Shown: one piece after another, positions 1 through 8,158 of the stretch
Position numbering within the stretch: the stretch's first letter is position 1
Layout: every line of letters begins with the position of its first letter
Notes under the pieces: model-generated
What the model was told of the DNA's origin: nothing
The model's database searches: none
What the model saw: only the letters and a program-made list of their open reading frames with translations
Source of the DNA: DASZHJ01 sp963735465
GTDB lineage: Bacteria > Pseudomonadota > Alphaproteobacteria > ATCC43930 > CGMCC-115725
Reading direction: 5' to 3'
Length of the DNA stretch: 64,000 nt
Assembly (NCBI GenBank): GCA_963735465.1
Contig: CAVTLA010000001.1
Coordinates: 806,001 to 870,000, forward strand
Position numbers and translations under genes: made by a program

Positions 1-1
1 G

Positions 2-262
2 GCGCGGTCCAGCCTCGGCGACCGGCGCGACGGCTACCGGATGGCGTCGGCGGGTGGGGAGGGTGCGGCCCGGTCGCGGCGAATGGCGTTCCGCGAGACC
101 GGCCGCATCGTGGCACCTGCCTATCAGCTCGATGCGCTCGAGCCCGGGGTTCCCGTCGACGGTCCCGCCATCGTGGAATCGAGCTTCACGACGGTGGTGA
201 TCCATCCGGGGGCGCGGGCGGAGCGGCGGCGCGACGGCCAGCTCGTCGTCGATCCCGGGTGA
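2..262 (+). CDS. hyuA: Hydantoinase A / N-methylhydantoinase A family protein, C-terminal end (partial)
   Basis: Open reading frame that enters from the left edge and stops at 260-262, so only the last 86 codons are visible. The residues match the end of HyuA/oxoprolinase A subunits: a beta-rich stretch with GPAIVESSFTTVVIHPG and a final LVVDPG. HyuA is the ATP-dependent subunit that, with HyuB, hydrolyses hydantoins, 5-oxoproline or related cyclic amides in the cytoplasm. The pairing is supported by the next gene, a full HyuB whose start follows within 20 nt. Substrate cannot be told from this fragment; acetone carboxylase beta subunits have related ends. Confidence 0.8.
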   Translation, partial: ARSSLGDRRDGYRMASAGGEGAARSRRMAFRETGRIVAPAYQLDALEPGVPVDGPAIVESSFTTVVIHPGARAERRRDGQLVVDPG

Positions 263-279
263 CGGAGGGGGAGCGGACC

Positions 280-2067
280 ATGGAAGACGCGCGTCCCCGG
301 CTCGATGGGGTCAAGCTCGCGATCATGCAGAAACGGTTCGAGGGCGTGACGCGGAAGATGGCGAATACGCTCCTGCGCACGGCGCGCTCCGGCGTCATCA
401 ACACCGCCCGCGACTTCTCCTGCGCCCTGGTGACGGCGGACTGCGACCTGCTCACGGCCGCGGACAGCTATCCCATCCACGTGCTCCGCGGCGCCGATCT
501 CATGGCGAAGGCGATGCTGCAGTTCCATCCCGACGTGAAGCCCGGCGACGCGTTCCTGCACAACTCGCCCTATCACGGCAACACCCACGCCGCGGACCAC
601 ACGATCCTGGTGCCGGTCTTCGACAATGGCGGCGTGCACCGCTTCACGGTGCTGGCCAAGGCGCACCAGGCCGACTGTGGCAATTCCCTGCCGACCACCT
701 ACATGGGCACCGCCCGGGACGTCTATCAGGAGGGCGCCCTCATCTTTCCGGCAGTACGCGTGCAGGAGAACTACGCCGACAATATCGATTTCATCAACAT
801 GTGCATGATGCGGATCCGGGTGCCGCAGCAGTGGCGGGGCGACTACCTCGCCATGGTCGGTGCCGCTCGCATCGGCGAGCGCGAGATCCGGCGCATGGGG
901 GAGGAGCTGGGCTGGTCCACGGTCTGCGCCCATGCGGACCAGTGGTTCGAGTTCAGCGAGCGCCGCATGGTGGAGGCGATCCGCGCCATGCGCAGCGGCC
1001 GCGCCCGCATGACCTGCACCCATGATCCCCTGCCGGGCACGCCGGCTGGCGGCATCCCCGCGACGGCTGATGTCACGGTGGACAGCGCGGCGGCCCTCAT
1101 CACCGTCGATATGACCGACAACATCGACGTGCTGCCGGTGGGCGTGAACCTGAGCGAGGCCTGCGCGCGGACGTCGGCCATGGTGGGCGTCTTCAACAGC
1201 CTGCCGCAGACCGTGCCGGCGAATGCCGGCAGCTTCCGGCGGGTCGAGGTGCGGCTCCGGGAGAACTGCGTCGTCGGCATTCCCCGTCACCCTACCTGCA
1301 CCTCGGTCGCGACCACGAATCTCGCCGACCGCGTCACCAGCGCGGTGCAGCGGGCGATGGCGGAAATCGATCCCGACGCCGGCATGGCGGAGGGCGGCGC
1401 CGGCATTCCGCCGGCCTCCGGCGTGATCTCGGGCCGGGACCCGCGCCACGGCGACGGGCTCTTCGTCAACGAGGTGATCCTCGCCGCCGGCGGCGGCCCC
1501 GGCACCTTCTGCAACGACGGCTGGCTCTCCCTCTTCACCATGGGGAACGCCGGCATGCCCTTCTACGACAGCGTCGAGGTGGACGAGCTGCACCACCCCA
1601 TCCGCATCGAGACGCGCCGGATCGTGCCGGACAGCGAGGGCGCCGGCTTCTATCGCGGCGCGCCGGGCATCCTCACCGAGTTCCGGCCGGTGGATTGCGA
1701 CATCGAGATCGGCTTCGTGAGCGACGGCACGGTCAACCCGGCCCTCGGCGTCGCGGGCGGGCAGGCGGCACTGCCGGCGCGGCAATCGCTGAACGCCGAT
1801 TCCGGCGAGGTCACGCCGCTCGGCACCAGCGAGCAGGTGATCATCCGCCGGGATCAGACGATCGTCTCCTATTCCAACGGCGGCGGCGGCTTCGGCGATC
1901 CCATGCGGCGCGATCCCCAGCGGGTGGCGCGGGACGTGCGGGAGGGATGGATCTCGCCGGAGCGGGCCGCCGACGTCTATCGCGTCGCGGTAACGCCGGC
2001 GGGCGCGGTGGACGACGCCGCGACGACGCGGCTCCGCGCCGCGGCCGCAGGCACCACAAGCCCATAA
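280..2067 (+). CDS. hyuB: Hydantoinase B / oxoprolinase B family protein
   Basis: About 595 residues, normal for the family. Family marks are the metal-site-like stretch FLHNSPYHGNTHAADH, then AHQADCG, and the C-terminal glycine motif GGGGFGDP. The frame is open from 259, but the ATG at 280 is preferred because GGAGGGGGAG lies just upstream and gives an SD. It should act with the HyuA encoded immediately upstream in ATP-dependent cyclic amide hydrolysis; acetone carboxylase alpha is a distant alternative. It is followed after 11 nt by an SDR gene and then an amidase, which suggests one catabolic operon for an amide or hydantoin compound. Confidence 0.88.
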   Translation: MEDARPRLDGVKLAIMQKRFEGVTRKMANTLLRTARSGVINTARDFSCALVTADCDLLTAADSYPIHVLRGADLMAKAMLQFHPDVKPGDAFLHNSPYHGNTHAADHTILVPVFDNGGVHRFTVLAKAHQADCGNSLPTTYMGTARDVYQEGALIFPAVRVQENYADNIDFINMCMMRIRVPQQWRGDYLAMVGAARIGEREIRRMGEELGWSTVCAHADQWFEFSERRMVEAIRAMRSGRARMTCTHDPLPGTPAGGIPATADVTVDSAAALITVDMTDNIDVLPVGVNLSEACARTSAMVGVFNSLPQTVPANAGSFRRVEVRLRENCVVGIPRHPTCTSVATTNLADRVTSAVQRAMAEIDPDAGMAEGGAGIPPASGVISGRDPRHGDGLFVNEVILAAGGGPGTFCNDGWLSLFTMGNAGMPFYDSVEVDELHHPIRIETRRIVPDSEGAGFYRGAPGILTEFRPVDCDIEIGFVSDGTVNPALGVAGGQAALPARQSLNADSGEVTPLGTSEQVIIRRDQTIVSYSNGGGGFGDPMRRDPQRVARDVREGWISPERAADVYRVAVTPAGAVDDAATTRLRAAAAGTTSP

Positions 2068-2078
2068 GGATCGATCCC

Positions 2079-2836
2079 ATGGCAGGCAAGAACGTCCTCA
2101 TCACCGGCAGCGCCATCGGCATCGGCCGCGCGACGGCGCTCGCCTTCGGCCGGGCGGGGTATACCGTGATCGGCACCGATATCCTCGATCAGGAGGGCGA
2201 AGCGGTGGCGGCGGAGATCCGCGGCGAGGGCGGCAGCGCCGAGTTCCATCATCTCGACGTGACGAGCACGCCCCGGGCCAACGAGGTCGTCGCTGACGCC
2301 GAGAAGCGCTATGGCGCCTTCGACGTCGTCGTCGCCAATGCCGGCATCGCCCACCGGGTCCCGTTCTCGGAGATGACCGATGCCGCCTGGGACCTCACCT
2401 TCGACATCGATCTCAAAGGCATCCTGCGGGTGGTGCGGGCGGCGGTGCCGGGCATGCGCGCCCGCAAGAGCGGCGCCATCGTCGCCATCGCCTCCACCAT
2501 GGGCCATGTCTACGGCTGGCGCGAGCACGCGCATTATTCCGCGGCGAAGGCCGGCGTGGTCGGCTTCGTGCGCGGCCTGGCGACGGAGCTGGCGCCCGCG
2601 GCATCCGCGCCAACGCCGTGGCGCCGGGCCTGATCCGGACCGCCCAGACGCTCTCGGAGCGGCATTCCCTGGGCGATGCCGGGCTGAAGGAGGCGGCGGA
2701 CTACATTCCGCTGGGACGCGTCGGCGATCCCTCCGATATCGCCGATGTCGTATTGTTCCTGGCTTCGCCGGCGGCACGCTACATCACCGGCCAGGCGATC
2801 GTGGTCGACGGCGGCATCCAGGTCGGCCGGCACTGA
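2079..2836 (+). pseudogene. SDR family NAD(P)-dependent oxidoreductase, interrupted by a one-base frameshift
   Basis: A classical short-chain dehydrogenase of about 250 residues split over two frames. The first frame, from ATG 2079, has TGSAIGIG (residues about 10-17, the cofactor loop), VVANAGIAH and the catalytic SxxxYxxxK set (IAST...HYSAAKAG). It then runs off frame after LATELAP. The second frame resumes with NAVAPGLIRT and ends with ITGQAIVVDGG, the usual SDR C-terminus. The join at about 2594-2600 would be restored by adding one base (reading APRGIRAN), so one base is missing. All catalytic residues lie before the break. This is either a sequencing or assembly error or a recent inactivation. 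It sits between hyuB and the amidase and is probably part of the same operon. Confidence 0.85.
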
Positions 2837-2856
2837 GAGCTGAGAGGGAGGTCCCC

Positions 2857-3966
2857 ATGCACGAGATTCGCATCGATCGCAGCAAGCCGCTCATCAAGGA
2901 ACCGAAGGTCGGCCACAACCGCTTCCATCCCGACATCGAGCCTGTGATCGAAGTGGGCGAGGGCGAGGAAGTCGTCATCGAGACCCGGGATTCCCTCGAC
3001 GGCCAGCTCACGCCGGACAAGACGGCGGCGGATTTCCCGAAGCTCGACGTCATGGCGGTGCATCCCCTGACCGGTCCCGTCTACGTCAAGGGCGCCAGGC
3101 CCGGCGACGCCCTCGAGGTGGAGTTCCTCGAGGTCATGCCCCAGCCGGTGGCCTGGAGCGCCTGCATCCCCGGCCTCGGGTTCCTGCGCGACGTCATGGA
3201 TACGCCGTTCCTGGTGCACTGGAAGATCAGCCACGGCTGGGCGACGTCGGAGCAGATCCCCGGCGTCCGCATTCCCGGCGCGCCCTTCATGGGCGTCTCG
3301 GGCGTGGCGCCCTCGGCGGCGAAGCTGAAGGCCTGGACCGAGGCGGAGCAGCGCGCCCTCGACAAGGGCGGCTTCGTGCTGCCGCCCGATCCCGCCGGCG
3401 CGGTTCCCGGCGGCGCCTGCGGCCTGCATGGGCTCCGCACCAATCCACCGCGGGAGAACGGCGGCAATTTCGACGTGAAGCAGCTGACGCGGGGATCGAA
3501 GCTGTTCCTGCCGGTCTTCAAGGAAGGCGCGCTGTTCTCCACCGGCGACGCGCATTTCGCCCAGGGCGACGGCGAGGTCTCCGTCACCGCGGTGGAGATG
3601 GGGGCGACCGTGGCGGTGCGCTTCAAGATCCACAAGGGCCTGGCGGCCTCGCGCAAGTTCACGGCGCCGGTCTTCAGCCATCAGCGCTACTTCACCGATC
3701 CCGAGATCGGCATGCCCCAGCGCTTTCTGGGCGTGATGGGCTTCTCCAACACGCCGGAGGGCGAGTGCGAGCCCGAGAACCTGACGCTCGCCTGCCGGAA
3801 CGCGGTCCTGAACATGATCGAGCTGCTGCAGGAGCGCGGTTTCACCCGCGAGCAGGCCTACGTCATCTGCAGCGTCGCCGTCGACCTCCGGGTCAGCAGC
3901 GTGGTCAACGTGCCCACCTACTGCGTCTCGGCGCTGCTGCCGGAGGCGATCTTCTCGGGCGACTGA
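2857..3966 (+). CDS. Acetamidase/formamidase family protein
   Basis: A 369-residue cytoplasmic amidase of the FmdA/AmdA family, which hydrolyses short-chain amides to acid and ammonia. Supporting stretches are RDSLDGQLTPD near residue 45, HPLTGPVYVKGARPGD near 70, GDAHFAQGDGEVSVTAVEMG in the central region and VICSVAVDLRVSSVVNVP near the end. The start at 2857 is chosen for its SD (GAGAGGGAGG) and for matching the family N-terminus (HEIRIDRSKPL). It lies 20 nt after the broken SDR gene. Together with HyuA/HyuB it points to release of ammonia or formamide from an N-containing compound. The exact substrate is not readable. Confidence 0.88.
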   Translation: MHEIRIDRSKPLIKEPKVGHNRFHPDIEPVIEVGEGEEVVIETRDSLDGQLTPDKTAADFPKLDVMAVHPLTGPVYVKGARPGDALEVEFLEVMPQPVAWSACIPGLGFLRDVMDTPFLVHWKISHGWATSEQIPGVRIPGAPFMGVSGVAPSAAKLKAWTEAEQRALDKGGFVLPPDPAGAVPGGACGLHGLRTNPPRENGGNFDVKQLTRGSKLFLPVFKEGALFSTGDAHFAQGDGEVSVTAVEMGATVAVRFKIHKGLAASRKFTAPVFSHQRYFTDPEIGMPQRFLGVMGFSNTPEGECEPENLTLACRNAVLNMIELLQERGFTREQAYVICSVAVDLRVSSVVNVPTYCVSALLPEAIFSGD

Positions 3967-4621
3967 GGCGTGGACAAAATTCGCGGCCGCCCGGCTGAGG
4001 CTGCTCCGCCGTCGCGACGACCGAGGGCCGTGTCTGCCAATATGCGTGCAAGGCCGCGAGCGATGGTCGGTCTCGCCATTGGATGACGTCCCGCGTCTCG
4101 GCGTAGTCGAGCGCGCAGATCGCGGCCACGTCCATGATGGAGAAGCAGCCCGGCCAGAAACCCTTGGCCGTCGCTTGCTCGTCAAGCCAGTCCAGGCATG
4201 AGTTCAGCCGCGTCTCCTGGCGCGCCATATATCGGGATGAGTCGCCCTTTATGCCCTCGGACCGAAAGTGGCGCACGTTGACCACCGTGTCCGCGAATGC
4301 GTCGATGGTTCCCAGAATCATGAGATCATGCCAATGGGCATCGGGCCTTGTCGCCCGATCGGCGAGCGGGGAGTCGCCGGTGGCGCGCGGCGTCGGATAT
4401 CGGTCGAGCAGGAATTCGATGATGAGATCCGAGCCAAAGAGAAGCTCCTGCCCGTCTCTGAGCACTGGTAGCGCGAGTGTGGGGTTCAAGCCCCGGAGTT
4501 CCTCGATTGGACGGATGCCCGGCCGAATGTCTTCATCATAGGTCAGCCCCTTCTCGTGCAAAATCATCCGCACCTTGCGTGCAAACAGCGAGCCAGCACC
4601 GCCGAAAACCAGGGTTCTCAT
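3905..4621 (-). CDS. Glutathione S-transferase family protein
   Basis: A 238-residue GST-like protein. The N-terminal thioredoxin-fold half has FARKVRMILHEKGL near residue 13, the cis-proline segment LALPVLRDG near 50, and FGSDLIIEFLLDRYP, where SD binds the gamma-glutamyl group of GSH. The C-terminal half is helical. Its ATG overlaps the stop of the upstream chaC-like gene (ATGA), so the two are co-transcribed. The last 30 or so residues are Arg/Pro-rich, unlike the family. They are read through the antisense of the amidase 3' end, with which the gene overlaps tail to tail by 62 nt. This looks like a C-terminal extension after loss of an earlier stop. Substrate unknown. Confidence 0.85.
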   Translation of the reverse strand: MRTLVFGGAGSLFARKVRMILHEKGLTYDEDIRPGIRPIEELRGLNPTLALPVLRDGQELLFGSDLIIEFLLDRYPTPRATGDSPLADRATRPDAHWHDLMILGTIDAFADTVVNVRHFRSEGIKGDSSRYMARQETRLNSCLDWLDEQATAKGFWPGCFSIMDVAAICALDYAETRDVIQWRDRPSLAALHAYWQTRPSVVATAEQPQPGGREFCPRLSRPRRSPPAAAPRRSRWAR

Positions 4622-5337
4622 GATTTTCCTCGCCCGTCGGCATAGATTGATTCGTTCTCGTCCGTCGCGGCAATGTTCCTGGCAACGAGGGCCTGGAGCC
4701 GCCAGAGGCTGCGGTCGCGAATCCCCAGCGCATCCAGATGAACGATCGTCTCGTAGAGGTACTCCGCGCAGGAACCCCAGACACCGACGGCCTTGGCTAT
4801 CGCGGCGGCGGATTCCTCGAGCGGAATCTCGCCGACATAGGATTGGCCCCGTGGATTCGCGGTGAAAGTCAGCGCGCGTATCCAGCCCGTGTCCGTGTAG
4901 ACCGTCACCCAGCGGGGATGGTGGTTGATCGGCTTTACGCCGATCTCACGACGCCAGAGCGTCCCCAGGCTTTGCGATATCCCGTCGGATGACAATCTGT
5001 AAGCCACACCGCGGCACTGACCGCCGCGCTCCAGGGCCATCATCAAGCCGGGATTGTCTGGCGTTCCCCTCCAGCGCGTGGTTTTCAAGCAGAACGAACG
5101 ATGCCAGCCCCGGACAACGCCCAGTCGGCGTTCAATATGAGCAAAGGCCGGCTTCCAGATGAGAGAGCCGTATGCGAAGACCCAGATATCGTCGATATCG
5201 GGGGCCCGCGACAGAGTCTCGGCTATCGACGCTTCGTACTCCTCGTCCGTCAGATAGCTCAAGCCCTGAGCCATTCCACAGTCACGGCCATCGCCCTTGA
5301 GGCGGGTGCAGAGCGCGGGAGTAAGGCTCAGTTCCAT
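4618..5337 (-). CDS. chaC: ChaC-like gamma-glutamylcyclotransferase
   Basis: A 239-residue protein of the ChaC family, which cleaves glutathione to 5-oxoproline and Cys-Gly. The diagnostic substrate loop VFAYGSLIWKP is at about residues 52-62. The family C-terminal block is also present: YVGEIPLEESA, AVGVWGSCAEYL and LDALGIRD. The first 20 residues before MAQGLSYLTDEEY are weakly family-like, so the true start may be that internal Met. It is co-translated with the downstream GST (4-nt overlap), giving a small glutathione-related operon. Cytosolic; no signal peptide. Confidence 0.88.
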   Translation of the reverse strand: MELSLTPALCTRLKGDGRDCGMAQGLSYLTDEEYEASIAETLSRAPDIDDIWVFAYGSLIWKPAFAHIERRLGVVRGWHRSFCLKTTRWRGTPDNPGLMMALERGGQCRGVAYRLSSDGISQSLGTLWRREIGVKPINHHPRWVTVYTDTGWIRALTFTANPRGQSYVGEIPLEESAAAIAKAVGVWGSCAEYLYETIVHLDALGIRDRSLWRLQALVARNIAATDENESIYADGRGKS

Positions 5338-5410
5338 GTCCGTAGAGGATCTGTCAGAATTTTCATGGTGCGTCGCATGTGAGACCGTCCGGCGAACCTC
5401 GCTGAGAAGT

Positions 5411-6082
5411 TCAGGCCATGGTCAATCGGCCAGCTGCTGCAGACCCCGAGTGGCTGTCGACAGCGGTGTGCGGGTTCTCAAATTGCGACAGCCCAGGGAG
5501 GGCGGCTCGAGCGGCGACGCCCAGCCTGGATTCGGAATGGGTCTGAATGCGGGCGCGTCCGAGGGCCGGCCAACTCAGATCCTGAGCGGAGATCGCGGAG
5601 ACTGGAACCGGCCACTTGATACCGACAAGAATATCATCATAGCGAAACCCGTCATAGAGCTCCGGGTGGTAACGCTCGCTCATGAAGTATTCCACGATGA
5701 CGTCGTCGGTCAGCGACTGGAATCCCTGGGCGCATCCCGCGGGAACATAGACGGCGTCCAGCGTATCCGCCTCAAGCACCGTCGAATACCAGCGGCCGTA
5801 CGTTGCCGATCCCGGCCGTACATCCGCAATGACTTCGAAGATTCTGCCCTGGCAGCAGCGCACCACCTTGGCGTCCGGATACGGATCTCGCTGATAGTGC
5901 ATGCCGCGGATCGTGCCTCGCGCCAAGGTATGCGAGAGGTTTGCCTGCACGATATCGAAATGAATTCCCTGCTCCCTGAAGGTGTCCACGCACCAACTTC
6001 GCGCGAAGAAGCCGCGATGATCGGGCTGCGCCGCCAGATGGATCCGATAGGCGCCCGCCACAGGTAACCTTTCAAATTTCAT
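5411..6082 (-). CDS. dTDP-4-dehydrorhamnose 3,5-epimerase-like protein (RmlC family)
   Basis: A 223-residue cupin of the RmlC family. Seen are PDHRGFFARSW, RGTIRGMHYQ (the active-site His), KVVRCCQGRIFEVIADVRPGS and a Tyr in VEYFMSERYHPE. The start at 6082 (MKFERLPVAG) is chosen because it matches the family N-terminus; the frame stays open 234 nt further upstream, but that part is unrelated. The usual AHGF motif reads AQGF, a change at a residue normally near the substrate. No other dTDP-sugar or polysaccharide genes are nearby, so it may act on another nucleotide sugar or be an orphan. There are 73 nt between its stop and the chaC start. Confidence 0.82.
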   Translation of the reverse strand: MKFERLPVAGAYRIHLAAQPDHRGFFARSWCVDTFREQGIHFDIVQANLSHTLARGTIRGMHYQRDPYPDAKVVRCCQGRIFEVIADVRPGSATYGRWYSTVLEADTLDAVYVPAGCAQGFQSLTDDVIVEYFMSERYHPELYDGFRYDDILVGIKWPVPVSAISAQDLSWPALGRARIQTHSESRLGVAARAALPGLSQFENPHTAVDSHSGSAAAGRLTMA

Positions 6083-6409
6083 CTCGATGCATCCCTCGTT
6101 GATGCTTGCGCATGTCTTCCGATGCACCATGCCGATGGCATGTACGAGTCCGGTCAAAAATTGTGGCGTTTTTTTGTGCTCGAGCGACCGGTGGCGGTGA
6201 CATTTCAAGTCGTGGCGAGTTTCTGAAGTTTGCCAATTGCCCACCTGTTTGCGCGCTGCAACCGGCGGGAATCGCGCTCTGGATTTTAATAGGGCGCCCT
6301 GTTCCCGAACGTGCATCTCCTGTTCTGGGATTTCCGTGACAAATAGTGGGGCACGAGCATGAGCGTTCGAGCCGGCCTCACATGCCGGCTGTAGGGTCCA
6401 CGAGTGACG
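6083..6409. other. Intergenic region of 327 bp, less GC-rich
   Basis: No credible gene. It must carry the promoter of the minus-strand rmlC-like gene and the 3' end of the ABM-protein operon. It holds an A/T-rich stretch at about 6154-6177, a short palindrome CATGCC-GAT-GGCATG at 6128-6142, and the hairpin at 6370-6390 listed separately. I could not assign a convincing -35/-10 pair. Confidence 0.5.
6370..6390 (-). terminator. Hairpin downstream of the ABM gene, possible terminator
   Basis: A perfect 7-bp stem (AGCCGGC / GCCGGCT) with a 7-nt loop, 19 nt after the stop of the ABM gene on the minus strand. There is no clear U run after it, so it may only protect the 3' end or act with other factors. 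Confidence 0.35.
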
Positions 6410-6739
6410 CTAAAGAACGTCGATCAGCTCGAAGACGTCGGGATCGGTGCTAGTGAAGAGCAGCACGTTTCCTTCCGGGGTCTTCTCGTAGACGCGCTTC
6501 TCCTTGCCCTCGGTCACCAGGGCAGGACGGCCGGGGCTCTTGAGGAAGGCTTCCATGTCCTCCCGGGTCTCCCAGGTGGCGATGCTGTAGCCCTTGAGCG
6601 GATCCTTGGCGGAGAAATAGATCTCCCGGGAGACGAAGCCCTTCGCCTTCCGCGCCAGCTCGGTGTTCTTCTTCAGGAGGCGGATGGCGCGCTCGCGCTG
6701 CTCGGGGTTGACCATGTGCAGGTTGATCATCGTGACCAT
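6410..6739 (-). CDS. Antibiotic biosynthesis monooxygenase (ABM) domain protein
   Basis: A 109-residue single-domain protein. The pattern of a strand with MVTMINLHMV, a helix EQRERAIRLLKKNTELARKA, then GFVSREIYFSAKD and YSIATWETREDMEAFL is that of ABM/dimeric alpha-beta barrel proteins. These act as cofactorless monooxygenases, heme-degrading enzymes or accessory proteins. It is the last gene of a five-gene minus-strand operon after the LLM oxidoreductase (32-nt gap). The substrate is unknown, and it may work on the product of that LLM enzyme. Confidence 0.75.
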   Translation of the reverse strand: MVTMINLHMVNPEQRERAIRLLKKNTELARKAKGFVSREIYFSAKDPLKGYSIATWETREDMEAFLKSPGRPALVTEGKEKRVYEKTPEGNVLLFTSTDPDVFELIDVL

Positions 6740-6771
6740 GGAGGCCTCTCCATCGAGTGAATGCCGCCGGC

Positions 6772-7821
6772 TCAGCCCGCCGCGGCCTGTGTCCTGAGCT
6801 GCAGGGCGCGGGGAACCACGTCCCGGGCGAAGGCCGTGAGCACCTCGCCGACGTCCTGTCCCGGCACGGTGTGGGGCCTGATCGTCAGATGGGTGATCCG
6901 CGGCCCCAGCCCCCGCGCGAGCTGCCGGGCGCAGCGCTCGGGATTGCCGGCGAGCACCATGGATTCCACGACCTCCCGCGGCATCAGGGCCGCGGCGGCG
7001 CCGGCCTGGGACTTGCCGCGGTCGGGGCTCTTGGCGATGTCAGTGAAGGCGTCCGGCAGCTTGACGCCGATCGCCTCCAGATATTCCCAGTGCGGGTATT
7101 GCGCGAGGACGCGCGAGGCGACGCGCTTGCGCATCACGGCGAAGGCCGCCTCGTCGTCATCGGCGATGCAGGCTTCGACGCGCAGGCCGATATCCACGGC
7201 GGATGCCGGCCGTCCCGCCTTCGCCATGCCCTCGTCGAGCTGCTTCACGTAGAAATCGAAGGCGGCGGGGTTGAGAGTGTTGGCGATGAGCACGCCATCG
7301 GCGATCTGGCCGGCGAGCTTCGCGATCTGGGCGCCGTGGGTCGCGAAATAAATGGGAATGCGATCCTGCACCGGCTTGATCGCGAGCTTCGCCCCGGCAA
7401 GGGAGATGACCTTGCCCTGGCTCGAGACTTCCTTGCCCTCCAGCAGGGGGCGGATCATCTCCACCGCTTCCCGCATCGCCGCCACCGGCAGCTTGCGCTC
7501 GATGCCGAGCTCCGGCAGTCCCTGGCCGCCGATACCGAGGCCGAGGATGGCGCGGCCGCCCGTGAGCTCGTCAAGGGTCGCGAGCGAGCTCGCCAGCATC
7601 GAGGGATGACGGGAGTAGGGGTCGGCCACGCCCGGCCCCAGCAGGATCCGGCTGGTCTTGGCGGCGATGGCGGCAAGGCCGATGAAGCACTCCGTGGCGA
7701 AGCGCAGGTCGGTGTACCAGAGGCACCGGTAGCCCAGCTCCTCGCTGAGCCGCCCCAGCTCCGCCAGCTTCGCGATCGGATATTCCGCGTTGAGAAGAAC
7801 GCTGGTGACGGGCTGCGGCAC
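6772..7821 (-). CDS. LLM-class (luciferase-like) flavin- or F420-dependent oxidoreductase
   Basis: A 349-residue TIM-barrel enzyme of the bacterial luciferase-like family. Seen are LAELGRLSEELGYRCLWYTD, SRILLGPGVADPYSRHPSMLA (the family SRHP segment), GGRAILGLGIGGQG and IPIYFATHGAQIAKLAGQIADGVLIA. Such proteins use FMNH2 or coenzyme F420. The sequence resembles the methylene-tetrahydromethanopterin-reductase-like branch, but I cannot fix the cofactor. It is encoded 24 nt after a 4-oxalocrotonate tautomerase-like gene and 32 nt before the ABM gene, so it probably takes part in catabolism of the compound taken up by the adjacent Dpp-type transporter. Confidence 0.85.
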   Translation of the reverse strand: MPQPVTSVLLNAEYPIAKLAELGRLSEELGYRCLWYTDLRFATECFIGLAAIAAKTSRILLGPGVADPYSRHPSMLASSLATLDELTGGRAILGLGIGGQGLPELGIERKLPVAAMREAVEMIRPLLEGKEVSSQGKVISLAGAKLAIKPVQDRIPIYFATHGAQIAKLAGQIADGVLIANTLNPAAFDFYVKQLDEGMAKAGRPASAVDIGLRVEACIADDDEAAFAVMRKRVASRVLAQYPHWEYLEAIGVKLPDAFTDIAKSPDRGKSQAGAAAALMPREVVESMVLAGNPERCARQLARGLGPRITHLTIRPHTVPGQDVGEVLTAFARDVVPRALQLRTQAAAG

Positions 7822-7845
7822 TGGTGTTGCTCCGCTCGTCGCCGC

Positions 7846-8046
7846 CTAGCCGCCGCCCTTCTTCTCCGCCATCTCGGGTGCGCCGCCGATCACCCAATCC
7901 TCCTTGGCGACATTCTCGAAGATCACATGCACGCCGGAGCGGGTCGATCCGCCGATGCGGACGAGCGCGTCGGTGACGGCCTCGGCGATCGCACGCTTCT
8001 TCTCCACCGAGCGGCCTTGGTAGAAGGCGATGCGGACAACGGGCAT
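7846..8046 (-). CDS. 4-oxalocrotonate tautomerase family protein
   Basis: A 66-residue small tautomerase. Pro follows the initiator Met (MPVVRIAFYQGRS), and after Met removal it becomes the catalytic N-terminal Pro1. The family segment KKRAIAEAVTDALVRIGG and a C-terminal VHVIFENV are present. The start at 8046 has a strong SD (AAGGAAAGGA). It lies in an operon after the ATPase genes (112-nt gap) and before the LLM gene. Likely a cytoplasmic enol-keto tautomerase in degradation of an unsaturated or aromatic intermediate. Confidence 0.85.
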   Translation of the reverse strand: MPVVRIAFYQGRSVEKKRAIAEAVTDALVRIGGSTRSGVHVIFENVAKEDWVIGGAPEMAEKKGGG

Positions 8047-8158
8047 GAGAGATCCTTTCCTTTGATTGCGCGTCGAGAGTAGCCGGCGGGTCCGGCCCCG
8101 CAACAATAGTTTTGCTAGGCCCGGCGGCCCCAGGCGGGCTATTGCCGCGGCGTCGCGA

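Noticed and set aside
5297..6067. Plus-strand frame opposite the RmlC-like gene
   Set aside because: The minus frame carries clear RmlC motifs; the plus product has none.
6083..6316. N-terminal extension of the RmlC-like protein to 6316
   Set aside because: The extra 78 residues do not resemble the family, and MKFERLP is where homologues begin.
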